The translations under genes and the position numbers were made by a program. A stretch of 64,000 bases of DNA from VXYL01 sp965200375 (lineage in GTDB: Bacteria > Pseudomonadota > Gammaproteobacteria > Pseudomonadales > Azotimanducaceae). Below are positions 25,627 to 34,431 of this stretch, piece after piece (position 1 is the stretch's first letter; each line of letters starts with the position of its first letter). The stretch covers positions 806,001-870,000 of the forward strand of contig OZ241353.1 in NCBI GenBank assembly GCA_965200375.1, read 5' to 3'. The notes beneath the pieces are model-generated. The model was not told where the DNA came from. It ran no database searches and saw nothing but the letters and a program-made list of their open reading frames with translations.

Positions 25627-26717
25627 TGGGCGCGGCGATGGAACGCATGCAGGTGGCGCTCGGCGACGGCCGCGGCTACCCCATCCTGCTCGGCGACGGA
25701 GTGCTCGGCGAAGGCGGCCTGCTGGCGCCGTTCGTCGGTCGCCAGGCGCTGGTGGTGACCAACCCCACGGTGGCCAGGCTGCTGCTGCCGGCGCTGCAGC
25801 GCAGCCTGCCGCCAACCGCGTTGGACGTGGTGCGGATCGGCGACGGCGAGCGGTTCAAGACCCTCGCCACCTACGCCGAGGTGATCGATCGGCTGGTGGC
25901 CAAGGGCCACAACCGGGATACGACGGTGCTGGCCCTCGGCGGCGGCGTGGTCGGCGACGTGGCCGGCTTCGCCGCGGCCACCTACCAGCGCGGCGTTGGC
26001 TTCGTGCAGGTGCCGACGACGTTGCTGGCGCTGGTGGATTCCGCCGTCGGCGGCAAGACCGGCGTGAACCACCCGGGCGGCAAGAACCTGGTGGGTGCCT
26101 TCCACCAGCCCCGGGCCGTGGTGGCGGACGTGGCGACTCTCGGCACGCTGCCCTCCCGGGAGTTCGGCGCCGGCCTCGCCGAGGTGGTCAAGTACGGCGT
26201 GATCGCCGACGCCGGGTTCTTCGCCTGGCTGGAGGAACACGCCGCCGACCTGCTGGCCCGGGATGCCAGCACTCTGCTGCATGCCGTTCGCCGCTGCTGC
26301 GAGATCAAGGCCGAGGTGGTGGCCGCGGACGAACGCGAGCAGGGCGGACGCGCCATCCTCAACTTCGGCCACACCTTCGGCCACGCCATCGAGGCCGCCA
26401 CCAGCTACCGCCGCTTCCGCCACGGCGAGGCCGTGGCCATCGGCATGGCGATGGCGATGGAGCTGTCGGTGCGCCTGGGCCGCGCCAAGCCGGCGGACGC
26501 CGACCGCGTGCGCGCTCTGCTGGCGGCCTTGCGCCTGCCCACGCAGGTGGACGAGCTCGCTGCGGCGCCGCTGCGGGAAGCGATGGGCATGGACAAGAAG
26601 GTGCGCGGCGGCCAGCTGCGGTTCGTCGTCTGCGACGGCCTCGGCGCCTGCTCGCTGACGGCGGGTGCGCCGGAGAGCGCGATAGGCGAGGCGATAGCCA
26701 GCGGCCTGGCGGGATAG
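25626..26717 (+). CDS. aroB: 3-dehydroquinate synthase
   Basis: A 363-residue enzyme that converts DAHP to 3-dehydroquinate, the second step of the shikimate pathway, using NAD and a metal ion. Visible: NAD-binding GGGVVGDVAGF near 102-112, VPTTLLALVDSAVGGKTGVN near 129-148, metal-ligand histidines in NFGHTFGHAIE and RHGEAVAIGM. The start ATG shares one base with the aroK stop (TGATG); a second ATG four codons on (MERMQVALG) is an equally good start. It ends the pilM-aroB operon. Confidence 0.92.
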   Translation: MGAAMERMQVALGDGRGYPILLGDGVLGEGGLLAPFVGRQALVVTNPTVARLLLPALQRSLPPTALDVVRIGDGERFKTLATYAEVIDRLVAKGHNRDTTVLALGGGVVGDVAGFAAATYQRGVGFVQVPTTLLALVDSAVGGKTGVNHPGGKNLVGAFHQPRAVVADVATLGTLPSREFGAGLAEVVKYGVIADAGFFAWLEEHAADLLARDASTLLHAVRRCCEIKAEVVAADEREQGGRAILNFGHTFGHAIEAATSYRRFRHGEAVAIGMAMAMELSVRLGRAKPADADRVRALLAALRLPTQVDELAAAPLREAMGMDKKVRGGQLRFVVCDGLGACSLTAGAPESAIGEAIASGLAG

Positions 26718-26832
26718 CGTCTACGGGGCACCAAGGGCCCGATGAAGGCCCCGAGTGCTCGCCCCGGACCGACACGCCCGCATCGGCTACGCTACGCTGT
26801 CCATCGAGACCCCAGACCGAAGGAGCGCCAAG

Positions 26833-27837
26833 TTGCCCACCCCGCAAACCGCCGAGTGGTACGCGGCCGTGCAGGAGGAAATCCTCGAACCCGAACGGCC
26901 CATCGTCGATCCCCATCACCACCTCTGGGAGGCTGCCTCGCGCTGGGGCCGCTACGTCCTCGAAGACCTGTGGGCAGACACCGAGTCCGGTCACAACATC
27001 GAGAAGACGGTGTTCATCGACTGCCACTCCGGCTACCGCACCGATGGTCCCGAACACCTGCGCCCGGTTGGCGAGACCGAGTTCGCCGCCGCGGTGGCGG
27101 CCGAGAGCGCCAAGCGGCCCGGCACGGCCACCATCGCCGGCATCGTCGGCCACGCGGACATGCGCCTTGGCGAGGCGGTCGAAGAAGTGCTCGCGGCCCA
27201 CGAGGCGGCCGGCAAGGGCCTGTTCCGGGGCATCCGCCACGCCGGGCCGTCGGACAGCACCGGCACCCTCACCAACGCCGGGCGCGGCTGGCCCTGTCCC
27301 TACGGCGAGGAGGCGTTCCGCGCCGGCGTTCGCACCCTCGGCCGGCTCGGCTACACCTACGACACCTGGCACTTCTACCACCAGAACCGGGACTATCTGG
27401 CGCTGGCCAGGGCGGTGCCGGAAACCACCATGATCCTGGACCACTTCGGCACGCCCCTCGGCGTGGGCGCCTACGCCGGACGGCAAGAGGAGATATTCGC
27501 CGAGTGGCGCGAAGACATCGCCGCCATCGCCGAGTGCCCCAACGTGGTGGCCAAGCTCGGCGGCCTCGCCATGCCGGACAACGGCTTCGGCTGGGACAAG
27601 CGCCCCGCGCCGCCCACGTCCGACGAGTTCGCCGCCGCCCAGAGGCGCTACTACCTGCACGCCATCGAATGCTTCGGCCCCGAGCGGTGCATGTTCGAGA
27701 GCAACTTCCCGGTGGACAAGCTCTCCATCGCCTACCACGTGATGTGGAACGGCATGAAGAAGATCGTGGCGGACTTCGGCGAGGCCGAAAAGCACGCCAT
27801 GTTCTACGGCACGGCGGCGAGGGTCTACCGGTTGTAG
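26833..27837 (+). CDS. Amidohydrolase (amidohydrolase 2, TIM-barrel metal hydrolase)
   Basis: A 334-residue metal-dependent hydrolase of the amidohydrolase-2 superfamily (relatives of dicarboxylic-acid lactonases and decarboxylases). The metal site begins with DPHHHLWE near 26-33; further marks are GIRHAG, MILDHFGTPLG and MFESNFPVDK near the C-terminus. I chose the TTG at 26833 because GAAGGAG ends seven bases upstream; an in-frame GTG at 26755 would add 26 residues without that support. It is 115 bases after aroB and could be a separate unit. The substrate is unknown. Confidence 0.8.
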   Translation: MPTPQTAEWYAAVQEEILEPERPIVDPHHHLWEAASRWGRYVLEDLWADTESGHNIEKTVFIDCHSGYRTDGPEHLRPVGETEFAAAVAAESAKRPGTATIAGIVGHADMRLGEAVEEVLAAHEAAGKGLFRGIRHAGPSDSTGTLTNAGRGWPCPYGEEAFRAGVRTLGRLGYTYDTWHFYHQNRDYLALARAVPETTMILDHFGTPLGVGAYAGRQEEIFAEWREDIAAIAECPNVVAKLGGLAMPDNGFGWDKRPAPPTSDEFAAAQRRYYLHAIECFGPERCMFESNFPVDKLSIAYHVMWNGMKKIVADFGEAEKHAMFYGTAARVYRL

Positions 27838-27863
27838 GGTGCCGCGCCGGAGGGACGGCACCC
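27837..27863 (+). terminator. Hairpin after the amidohydrolase gene
   Basis: GGGTGCCG at 27837-27844 pairs perfectly with CGGCACCC at 27856-27863 across an 11-base loop, starting on the last base of the stop codon. No T-run follows, so it may end transcription weakly or protect the 3' end. The IS630-type element starts 23 bases later. Confidence 0.4.
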
Positions 27864-27893
27864 CGCTCGGCGGCGCATCGGCCTAGTATTCCG

Positions 27894-29083
27894 TCACGAT
27901 TCAATTTGGGGGTAGAGACGCTTGAGTTTGGTGCGGGCGTTGTCGACGGTGTACTGCCAGTCGATGCCCGTTTGCCGTCTGTTCCTGTCCTCCGCCCAAG
28001 CGTGCGCTCGGACCCGAACCTCCTCCGTGCTGGCGATGCGGTCGCCGAGGGCCTGGCGTGTCAGGACGCTCAGTTCCGGCTCGGCCATGTTCAGCCAGCT
28101 GCCGTGCGCCGGGGTGAAGACCAGGTCCAGCCGCCGCGCGATGCGTCTCGCCTCGTCGGGAGGGAACGCGTCGTACAGGGAGCCGATGTCGTGGGTGTTC
28201 AGGTTGTCGCACACCAGCGTGATCCGCTCGGCGCCGGCGAAGCGCGGATGGTCGACCAGCCACCGCATCCGCGCGGCCCAGTCGGCCGCCGTCCGCCGCT
28301 CGGTCACCCGCACGCCGCGCCACGCGCCGAGCGGCTCGACGAACATCCACGCCACGCAGACGCCCTCGCGCACGTACTCGTGGTCCACGCGCTCCACGGC
28401 GCCGGGAGACATCGGGACCGGCGCCCGCGTTTCGGAGATCAGCTGCTTCGGCTGCTCGTCCATGCACACCACCGGACGCTTCGGATCCCGGGGCCGCCCG
28501 TACACCTCCAGAACCTCCTCCATCCGCGCCACGAACCGCCCGTCGCCTTTCGGAGGAATGCACCACATCGCCCGGCGCCACGGCTTCAAGTCGTTTTTTT
28601 TAGCGTCTGCCGCACCGTCTCGTGGCTGATCGACTCCACCACATCCAACTCCACCAGACGCTCCGCCAGCAGCCGCAGGGTCCAGCGCGACCGGCCGTCC
28701 GGCGCTTGCGAGCACGCCAGCTGCGCCAGCCGCGCCTCGCCTTCGCCGTCCAGCGCCCGCGCCCTCGGCGGCGTCGGCGGCCGCTTGCGCCGCAGCACCG
28801 CCAGCGGCCCGTCCTCCACCGCCGTCCGACGCCACCGGGCGATCGTGTTCTCGCTCGCGCCCACCGCCTCCGCGCACTCCTTGTCGGTCCATCCCGAACC
28901 GGAGGCCCCTTGGTCACACAGCAGCAGCGCCCGGGCGCGTTCCATCTTCCAACGCGCCACTCTCCGATTGCCTCTCCTTCCCTTCGCCACCCCCTCCAGC
29001 TCTTCCCGCTCCTCCGCCAACAGCTTCAACACATGCCTCTTGTGCATCCCGTCCTCCGTGACGAGTTCCAGCAACAGAAACAT
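27894..29083 (-). CDS. IS630-family transposase, produced by -1 frameshift
   Basis: Cut-and-paste DDE transposase. OrfA (28586-29083, 165 residues) holds helix-turn-helix DNA-binding parts (TDKECAEAVGASENTIARWR) and ends in QTLKKTT. OrfB continues in the -1 frame with NDLKPWRRAMWCIPPKGDGR and carries the catalytic triad: D in VVCMDEQPKQL, D in TLVCDNLNTHD, E in SWLNMAEPELSVL. At the junction is a run of eight A on the coding strand (28594-28601 on this strand as T), which gives an A-AAA-AAA slip site; a -1 shift joins QTLKK directly to NDLKPW, the usual continuous sequence of the family. The second ORF's own upstream frame is low complexity and probably not translated alone. Confidence 0.88.
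28594..28601 (-). other. Programmed -1 frameshift slip site in the transposase
   Basis: Eight consecutive A on the coding strand where orfA and orfB overlap. The heptamer A-AAA-AAA allows tandem slippage from the orfA into the orfB frame; orfA stops only two codons past the run. It could alternatively be a simple frameshift mutation, but this is a known arrangement in IS630 elements. Confidence 0.7.
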
Positions 29084-29117
29084 AGTAACCCACTACTTCA
29101 AAGTTGACGGAATACTA

Positions 29118-29273
29118 GTGTGCCGCTTCCAAATAACGCGTGTTCCAGCGGGCGGGTTCGTCGCAGGGCCGGGATGCCGGCGGCCTTGCGGGGCGGCACA
29201 TCCTCAAGCAGCGCACGCCGAGGCGGCGACAGACGAACGTGCCATTTGCCATGTCAATTCGGAATCGAACCAC
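29118..29273. mobile_element. MITE-like segment flanked by TA, next to the IS630 element
   Basis: A 156-base stretch without a gene, lying between TA at 29116-29117 and TA at 29274-29275. Its left end (GTGTGCCGCTTCCAAAT) and the complement of its right end (GTGGTTCGATTCCGAAT) match at about 12 of 17 positions, as in a small non-autonomous Tc1/IS630-like element. The 10-mer TAGTGTGCCG also recurs on both sides, 158 bases apart. It shares its left TA with the IS. The alternative is a small duplication; copies elsewhere in the genome would decide. Confidence 0.4.
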
Positions 29274-31456
29274 TAGTGTGCCGTCCCCAGCGCGGTCCGC
29301 CAGCCCCTGAGGAAGGATCGACACTGCCAAGGCGGGCACTCGCCCTCCACCGTCACCAGGAACCTGCGAACGGCGTCGCCCCAAGCGTCGCCAACGGTGA
29401 CCGTGATGGTTGCCTCGCCAGTGGCGACGGCCATCAAGGTGATGGTCCTGCCCGCCACGGCCACCGTTGCGATGGTCGGATCGGACGACGTCGCCCGCAC
29501 CGCCACTTCGCCGTCGCCCAGGGAAAACAGGCGCCCCAGATCCAAGGTGGCGTCCTCCTCCGGTCCGGCGAGCTCGCGATCCTCGAGTGGTGGCACCGAA
29601 CCAAGGTCCTGGTAGGGAACAGCCTGCACGGCCAGCAGCCATCGCCGCCACTCGGCGTTGTAGTCGGCGCCGATCGCGCTGTCGAGGTAGTCCCGGCAGC
29701 CGGCGAAGTCGCCAACGCGGTAGTGCGCCAGCACCCGCGCCAGGACGTCCGGGTGCTTCTCGAACAGGAAGCGCACCGCCAAGTAGGACCAGCGGTATAC
29801 CCGGTCCAAACTGCTGGCGTAGCTGGTGGCGAACACCGTGCCGAGGGGCAAAGCGCCGCTGCGGCCGAGCGCCACGGCCCTCTCGTTGTCGTCCTTGCGC
29901 GACAGGTACTCCGCCAGCCCTTCCGCCCACCAGACGGTGTCGAAGCCGATGTGCTCGTAGAACTGTCCGAGCAGATTGAAGTGGGCGTCGAGGTGGTGGA
30001 CGTACTCGTGCTCGAGGTTCCAGATGGGCTGCTCCGGCAGCCATGTGGCCACATGGCCAAGGTGGCGGGACGTGTTGCCGGGCCGCGACGGATCGCCCTC
30101 CAGGTAGATGCCGCCGTTGTTGGTGGCGTTGCCGAAGAAGAGCGGCGAGTAGGCCTGGTAGTTGTCGTAGTCCGCGAACGCCACCACCTCGTAGCGCACC
30201 GGAAGTTCGCCCTCCAGCGGCTGGCGGGGGTCGGTTGCCAGCCGCCGGTGGAAGATGGCCGCCTGGGCGTCGAGCTGCAGGCAAGCGGCGTCGAGCTGCG
30301 CTGGCGTCAGAACCTGGCCCCGAACGTGTACGCCCGGAACGCACTCTCGGCTCACGGACAGCACGGCGTCCTCCAAGCCGACAAGGTCGGCGCAGATGCC
30401 GAAGGCCGCGCAGTCGTCGAAGACGGTCACCATGAGCGCCGCCGCCACCCAGATCGAGGCACCTCCGCCGAGCGCGTCGTAGCGGTTCAGGACCGCCTCG
30501 GTGCCGGCGCGGACAGCGGCATGGATCGGCGCATCGGCGTGCGACAGCAGGCGCGCCAGCTCCCGGCTGGCGCTGGCAGCCAGCACTTCGGCCGCGGTGC
30601 CCACCATCCAGTCGCCGAGGGCGAAGTCCCGCAGCGCCGCAACCAAGGCGAGGTCGTCGGCCGTCTCCGGGCAGCGGCGGCAGTTGTACACGAGCACGAA
30701 GGCGGCGGTAGTGGCGGTGCGCTGCGCGTGGCGTTCGGCCCGCCTCGGATTCCAGCGCACGAGCCAGGCAGTCACCGCCGGCAGATAGCGGCCCCGGAGT
30801 CTGGGACCGTCCATGAACTGAAAGACCATTCTTGCCAGAACGCCGTGGCCATCGCTTTCGTCTTCGAAAAAAAGCGAGTTGGCCACGATCGCTTCGATCG
30901 CCTCGACAGCAGCTTCGTGTACCGCCGTCGACCAGCGCAGCGCCCCGGGTTCGGAGTGCTGCACGAAGAGGCCGGCGCGCATGTAGTAGAAGAGCTTGGC
31001 CAGCTCCACGGCATTGGCGCCGGCGTAGTCCGCGCCGAGACTGGCGGCGGCGCTCGCTGCGGCAAGCATGTTGGCTTCGGAGAGCAAGGCGTGGCGAACC
31101 GCCGCCGGCGCCCTGCCGAACAGTTCGCCGATGCAGTCCCAGTGCAGTTGCTGGACGTGCAGCGCGAAGGCCGGCCCCGTCTGCTCGAGGAGCGCGTCGA
31201 GATCGCACTCGTACGATGCCGCCAGCGAGCCTCGGCCCGGAACCGCCAGCTCGGGATGGATGCGGAAAGGTTGCGGTTCCTGAACATCGAGGGCCGTGCC
31301 GACGGCGGGCCGCAGCAGGCGGGCCTCCATTCGGGCGGCGTCCTCCGCCGGCGGCGGAGCGGCAAGAAGGCCAGCGTTCGCCAGCAAGGCGGCCAGCGCC
31401 AACGAGCCTTGGAGCGCGCTCCGGCTGGCTTGGCGCGGTCGATTCGCTTTTCGCAT
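29273..31456 (-). CDS. Secreted microbial collagenase (peptidase family M9)
   Basis: A 727-residue zinc metalloprotease of the microbial collagenase family. The N-terminus MRKANRPRQASRSALQ leads into a hydrophobic signal sequence ending near GLLAAPPP. A helical activator region (about 60-400) precedes the peptidase half, with the zinc motif HEYVHHLD (HExxH) near 492 and WWAEGLAEYLS about 28 residues on, which supplies the third ligand. A C-terminal Ig/BIG2-like domain (SSDPTIATVAVAGRTITLMA) follows. No collagen-binding domain is seen. The stop codon overlaps the TA target of the MITE-like segment, so the last residues may have been altered by that insertion. Probably degrades animal matrix or similar protein. 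Confidence 0.85.
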   Translation of the reverse strand: MRKANRPRQASRSALQGSLALAALLANAGLLAAPPPAEDAARMEARLLRPAVGTALDVQEPQPFRIHPELAVPGRGSLAASYECDLDALLEQTGPAFALHVQQLHWDCIGELFGRAPAAVRHALLSEANMLAAASAAASLGADYAGANAVELAKLFYYMRAGLFVQHSEPGALRWSTAVHEAAVEAIEAIVANSLFFEDESDGHGVLARMVFQFMDGPRLRGRYLPAVTAWLVRWNPRRAERHAQRTATTAAFVLVYNCRRCPETADDLALVAALRDFALGDWMVGTAAEVLAASASRELARLLSHADAPIHAAVRAGTEAVLNRYDALGGGASIWVAAALMVTVFDDCAAFGICADLVGLEDAVLSVSRECVPGVHVRGQVLTPAQLDAACLQLDAQAAIFHRRLATDPRQPLEGELPVRYEVVAFADYDNYQAYSPLFFGNATNNGGIYLEGDPSRPGNTSRHLGHVATWLPEQPIWNLEHEYVHHLDAHFNLLGQFYEHIGFDTVWWAEGLAEYLSRKDDNERAVALGRSGALPLGTVFATSYASSLDRVYRWSYLAVRFLFEKHPDVLARVLAHYRVGDFAGCRDYLDSAIGADYNAEWRRWLLAVQAVPYQDLGSVPPLEDRELAGPEEDATLDLGRLFSLGDGEVAVRATSSDPTIATVAVAGRTITLMAVATGEATITVTVGDAWGDAVRRFLVTVEGECPPWQCRSFLRGWRTALGTAH

Positions 31457-31618
31457 GCGCACTCGGACAACTCGCCGGCACCGCCGCAGCGGGGCGGCAA
31501 CCATACCAACCCGCGCCACCGCTCGTCGTTGGCGCGTGGCACCGAAACGGCGTACCTGCCTGTGGCAGCATCCGCCGGCAACCGCCGGCGTGTGGCGGGC
31601 AAGCACGGCAAGGAGAGC

Positions 31619-32812
31619 ATGGTGGCAGGGCCGCTGGACGATATTCGGGTGCTGGAAGCCGGCCTTCTGATCCAAGGTCCCCAAGCCGCGGCGCTGCTGG
31701 CGGACATGGGGGCGGACGTGCTGAAGATCGAACTCCCGAAGGCGGGCGACCACAGCCGCCACATCCACGTGGGGCAGGACGACCCGCGCAGCGCCGTGTA
31801 CACCGCCTGCAATCGCGGCAAGCGCAGCGTCACGGTGGACCTGCGGCACGCCGAGGGCGCGGCGATCTTCAAGACCCTCGCCAGGAAGGCGGACGTAGTG
31901 GTGAGCAACTTCAAGCCCGGCACGCTCGAAGCGTGGGGCCTCGGCTACGCGGACCTGGCCGCCCTCAACCCGGGCATCGTCTGCGCCAACGGCAGCACCT
32001 TCGGGCCGCTAGGGCCGGACGCCGGGCGCGAGGGCGCGGACCTCGCCGGCCAGGCCGCCGGCGGCCTCGTGAGCACCACCGGCCGCGACGGCGATCCGCC
32101 GACGCCGGTGGGCGCATTCGTCGCCGACCACATCGGCTCCCTGAACATGGTGGCCGGCATCCTAGCGGCACTGCATGCCCGGGCCGCCACCGGCCGCGGA
32201 CAGGCCATCGACGTGTCGCTGCTTGGCGGGCAGATCTGGGCGCAAGCCACGGAGTTCACCCACACCCTGCTCACCGGCCGCGTGCCGGGGCGGGCCAACT
32301 TTGGCCACCCGCTCATCAAGGCCGCCTATGGCATCTTCCCCACCGCGGACGGCTGGATCGGCGTCATCGGGGTGCCGCCGGAGTCGCGGGACGCCTTCTT
32401 CGTCGCCATCGACCGAGCGGAGCTGGCCCTCGACGAGCGCTTGCAGGGCGTCGCCGTGGCCGAGGACGCGGTGGCCTGGTTCAAGGCCGAACTGGCGACG
32501 GCCTTCGCTGCCCGCAGCACGGCCGAGTGGTGCGAGGCGCTCCGCGGGGCCGGCGTGCGCTACGCGCCGGTGCGCGACTACGCCGAGGTGGTGGCGGACC
32601 CGGGCGCATGGGCGAACGGCTACTTCGCCGAGGCGCCGGCCGCGGACGGCAGCCGGCGGCGCGTGGTCGGCGCGCCGATTCGGATGAGCGCCACGCCGCT
32701 GCAGCCAAAGGCAACGGCGCCGGCGCTCGGCGAGCACACCGAGGCCGTGCTCCGCGAGATCGGCTTCGACCCCGCGGACATCGCGCGGCTGCAAGAGCAG
32801 GGAACCGTGTGA
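31619..32812 (+). CDS. Class III CoA-transferase (CaiB/BaiF family)
   Basis: A 397-residue enzyme moving CoA between carboxylic acids. It starts with PLDDIRVLEAGLLIQGPQAA and LLADMGADVLKIE, the family N-terminus, followed by RGKRSVTVDLR and the catalytic-Asp region EGADLAGQAAGGLVSTTG near 140-157; HPLIKAAYGIF and WANGYF are later family marks. The ATG at 31619 has AGGAGA just upstream with short spacing; a GTG one codon later gives better spacing. It is divergent from the collagenase gene with 162 bases between. The substrate acid is unknown. Confidence 0.87.
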   Translation: MVAGPLDDIRVLEAGLLIQGPQAAALLADMGADVLKIELPKAGDHSRHIHVGQDDPRSAVYTACNRGKRSVTVDLRHAEGAAIFKTLARKADVVVSNFKPGTLEAWGLGYADLAALNPGIVCANGSTFGPLGPDAGREGADLAGQAAGGLVSTTGRDGDPPTPVGAFVADHIGSLNMVAGILAALHARAATGRGQAIDVSLLGGQIWAQATEFTHTLLTGRVPGRANFGHPLIKAAYGIFPTADGWIGVIGVPPESRDAFFVAIDRAELALDERLQGVAVAEDAVAWFKAELATAFAARSTAEWCEALRGAGVRYAPVRDYAEVVADPGAWANGYFAEAPAADGSRRRVVGAPIRMSATPLQPKATAPALGEHTEAVLREIGFDPADIARLQEQGTV

Positions 32813-32857
32813 CGGCGGCGAGCCCGTCGTTGATCCCGTACAAGTGGTGACGGCCGC

Positions 32858-33127
32858 GTGAGCGCCATGCTGAAACGGGTTTGGGCGTTCCTGATGGCGC
32901 CGGGAACCACTTTGGCATTCGCAACCGTGGTCCTCGTGGGGCTCGGCGTGGATGGGCACCGCGGGTTGAGCGCGGCAATGATGTTCCTTGTGATGACCCT
33001 TACGGCGGAAACACACATCATGGGCTGGCCGCGCCAGCAGGGTTGGCTCTGGTGGTTCAAGGGATGGGCTAGAAGAACGCCGCGCTTGGGGCGCAGCGGC
33101 ATCCAAGGGCGCGATGCGGAGTGCTAA
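32858..33127 (+). CDS. Small hypothetical membrane protein
   Basis: An 89-residue frame beginning with GTG (an ATG three codons later is equally possible). Two hydrophobic stretches are visible, AFLMAPGTTLAFATVVLVGL and AMMFLVMTLTAETHIMGW, then a Trp-rich and basic tail. It lies 45 bases after the CoA-transferase gene and 33 bases before coaE. No family recognised and no clear ribosome site, so it may be spurious. Confidence 0.4.
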   Translation: MSAMLKRVWAFLMAPGTTLAFATVVLVGLGVDGHRGLSAAMMFLVMTLTAETHIMGWPRQQGWLWWFKGWARRTPRLGRSGIQGRDAEC

Positions 33128-33160
33128 GATGCCGCGCTTCGCAGCCGCACCCGTCTCGCC

Positions 33161-33760
33161 TTGATCGTCATCGGCCTCACCGGCGGCATCGCCGCCGGCA
33201 AATCAACCGTCGCCCGGCAGCTCGAGGAACTGGGCGCCGTCGTCATCGACGCGGACCAGCTAGGGCATCGCGTCTACCAGCAGCGGGGGCCCTACTTCGC
33301 CAAGATCGTGGGGACGTTCGGCGCCAGCATCGTAGGCAAGGACGGCTTGATCGATCGCAAGGCGCTAGGCGCCAAGGTGTTCGGCGACAAGGCCCAGCTG
33401 CGCCGCCTCACGGACATCGTGTGGCCGCTGATCCTGACGATGGCGAAGGCGGAGATCGCCGCAGCCCGAACCGACGGTGCCAAGGTGGTTGTGCTCGAGG
33501 CCGCGGTGCTCATCGAGGCCAACTGGCAGCAGGAGGTGGACGAAGTGTGGGCGGTGACCGTCGAGCCCGAGGTCGCGGTGGCGCGGGCGTCGGTCCGGGA
33601 CGGCATGAAGGCGGCCGCGGTGCGGGCCCGCATCGACTCGCAGCTCGGCAACGCCGAACGCGCCGCCCACGCCAAGGTGGTGATCGACAACGGCGGCGAC
33701 GCGGCGGCGCTGCGGACGCAGGTGGAAGCGCAGTGGCAGCGCCTGCAGGCGGCACCGTGA
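33161..33760 (+). CDS. coaE: Dephospho-CoA kinase
   Basis: A 199-residue P-loop kinase performing the last step of coenzyme A synthesis, phosphorylating the ribose 3'-OH of dephospho-CoA. Walker A is GLTGGIAAGKST near 5-16, followed by VVIDADQLGHRVYQ, which holds the substrate-binding DAD, then IVWPLILTMA and a LID region with Arg residues. The start is TTG (LIVIGLTGG), the only one consistent with the family N-terminus. It overlaps the next gene by four bases (GTGA). In many gammaproteobacteria coaE lies near pilD; it does not here. Confidence 0.9.
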   Translation: MIVIGLTGGIAAGKSTVARQLEELGAVVIDADQLGHRVYQQRGPYFAKIVGTFGASIVGKDGLIDRKALGAKVFGDKAQLRRLTDIVWPLILTMAKAEIAAARTDGAKVVVLEAAVLIEANWQQEVDEVWAVTVEPEVAVARASVRDGMKAAAVRARIDSQLGNAERAAHAKVVIDNGGDAAALRTQVEAQWQRLQAAP

Positions 33761-34386
33761 TCCTCGATCTGCACACCCACTCCATCAAGTCCGACGACGG
33801 CCGCGCCAAGGTGCAGAACTACTGCCAGTGGATCCGCAGCCGCGATGTCCCCATCGACGGCTTCGTGCTCACCGAGCACCGGCAGTTCGACTTCGAGTCG
33901 GACTACGACGCCTTGGCCAGGCAGCACGGCCTGGTGATCTTGAAGGGCGCGGAGGTCGAGACGGAGTACGGCCACGTGCTGGTGTTCGGGGTCACCGAAG
34001 CGCTCTGCCGGGCCTTCGACTTCAGCCGCATCGGCCTGCGCCTAGAACAGGTGATCGACCACTGCGAGGCGCACGATGCGGTGGCGGCGCCCTGCCACCC
34101 CGGCCGGCCTCGGGTGGGCATGTCCGCCCACTTGGCGGAGCACGGCGTGCCGAAGGGCGTGCGCATCGTCGAGGTCTGCAACGGCGGCAGCCGGGGCGAG
34201 GAGGATGCGGTCGCGCAGGCGATGGCGGACGAACTCGGGTACCTCGGCATCGGCGGCAGCGACTCCCACATCGTCAGCCACATCGGCCGCTGCGCCACCG
34301 CCTTCCCGCAGCCCGTGGCCACGGAGGCGGAGCTGGTCGAAGCGCTGCGCGCCGAGGAGTTCCGCGCCGTCCCCCGGGCGAGCTAG
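33757..34386 (+). CDS. PHP-domain metal-dependent phosphoesterase
   Basis: A 209-residue PHP-fold phosphoesterase with its metal-binding set intact: DLHTHSIKSDDG near 4-15, TEHRQF near 37, KGAEVETEYGH near 61, CHPGRP near 109 and GGSDSHIVSHIGRCAT near 168. Such proteins hydrolyse nucleotide or sugar phosphates; the substrate cannot be told. The GTG start overlaps the coaE stop, so the two are probably co-translated. Confidence 0.83.
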   Translation: MILDLHTHSIKSDDGRAKVQNYCQWIRSRDVPIDGFVLTEHRQFDFESDYDALARQHGLVILKGAEVETEYGHVLVFGVTEALCRAFDFSRIGLRLEQVIDHCEAHDAVAAPCHPGRPRVGMSAHLAEHGVPKGVRIVEVCNGGSRGEEDAVAQAMADELGYLGIGGSDSHIVSHIGRCATAFPQPVATEAELVEALRAEEFRAVPRAS

Positions 34387-34431
34387 CGGGGACGGCAGAA
34401 GCAAGCAGCGAACCAACCAGAGGAGAGCCAC

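Larger units (their letters stand above)
27886..29115 (-). mobile_element. IS630-family insertion sequence, complete, with TA target duplication
   Basis: A 1230-base element bounded by a perfect inverted repeat: GTATTCCGTCA at 27886-27896 and its complement TGACGGAATAC at 29105-29115. A TA dinucleotide flanks each end (27884-27885 and 29116-29117), the hallmark of IS630/Tc1-mariner insertion. It carries one transposase in two overlapping frames. Intact ends and reading frames suggest recent and possibly active transposition. It landed between the amidohydrolase and collagenase genes without breaking either coding frame. Confidence 0.92.

Noticed and set aside
28602..28892. An independent start for orfB of the IS630 transposase
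   Set aside because: The frame upstream of the A-run is a Gly/Ala/Arg shadow of orfA; the family is made by frameshifting.
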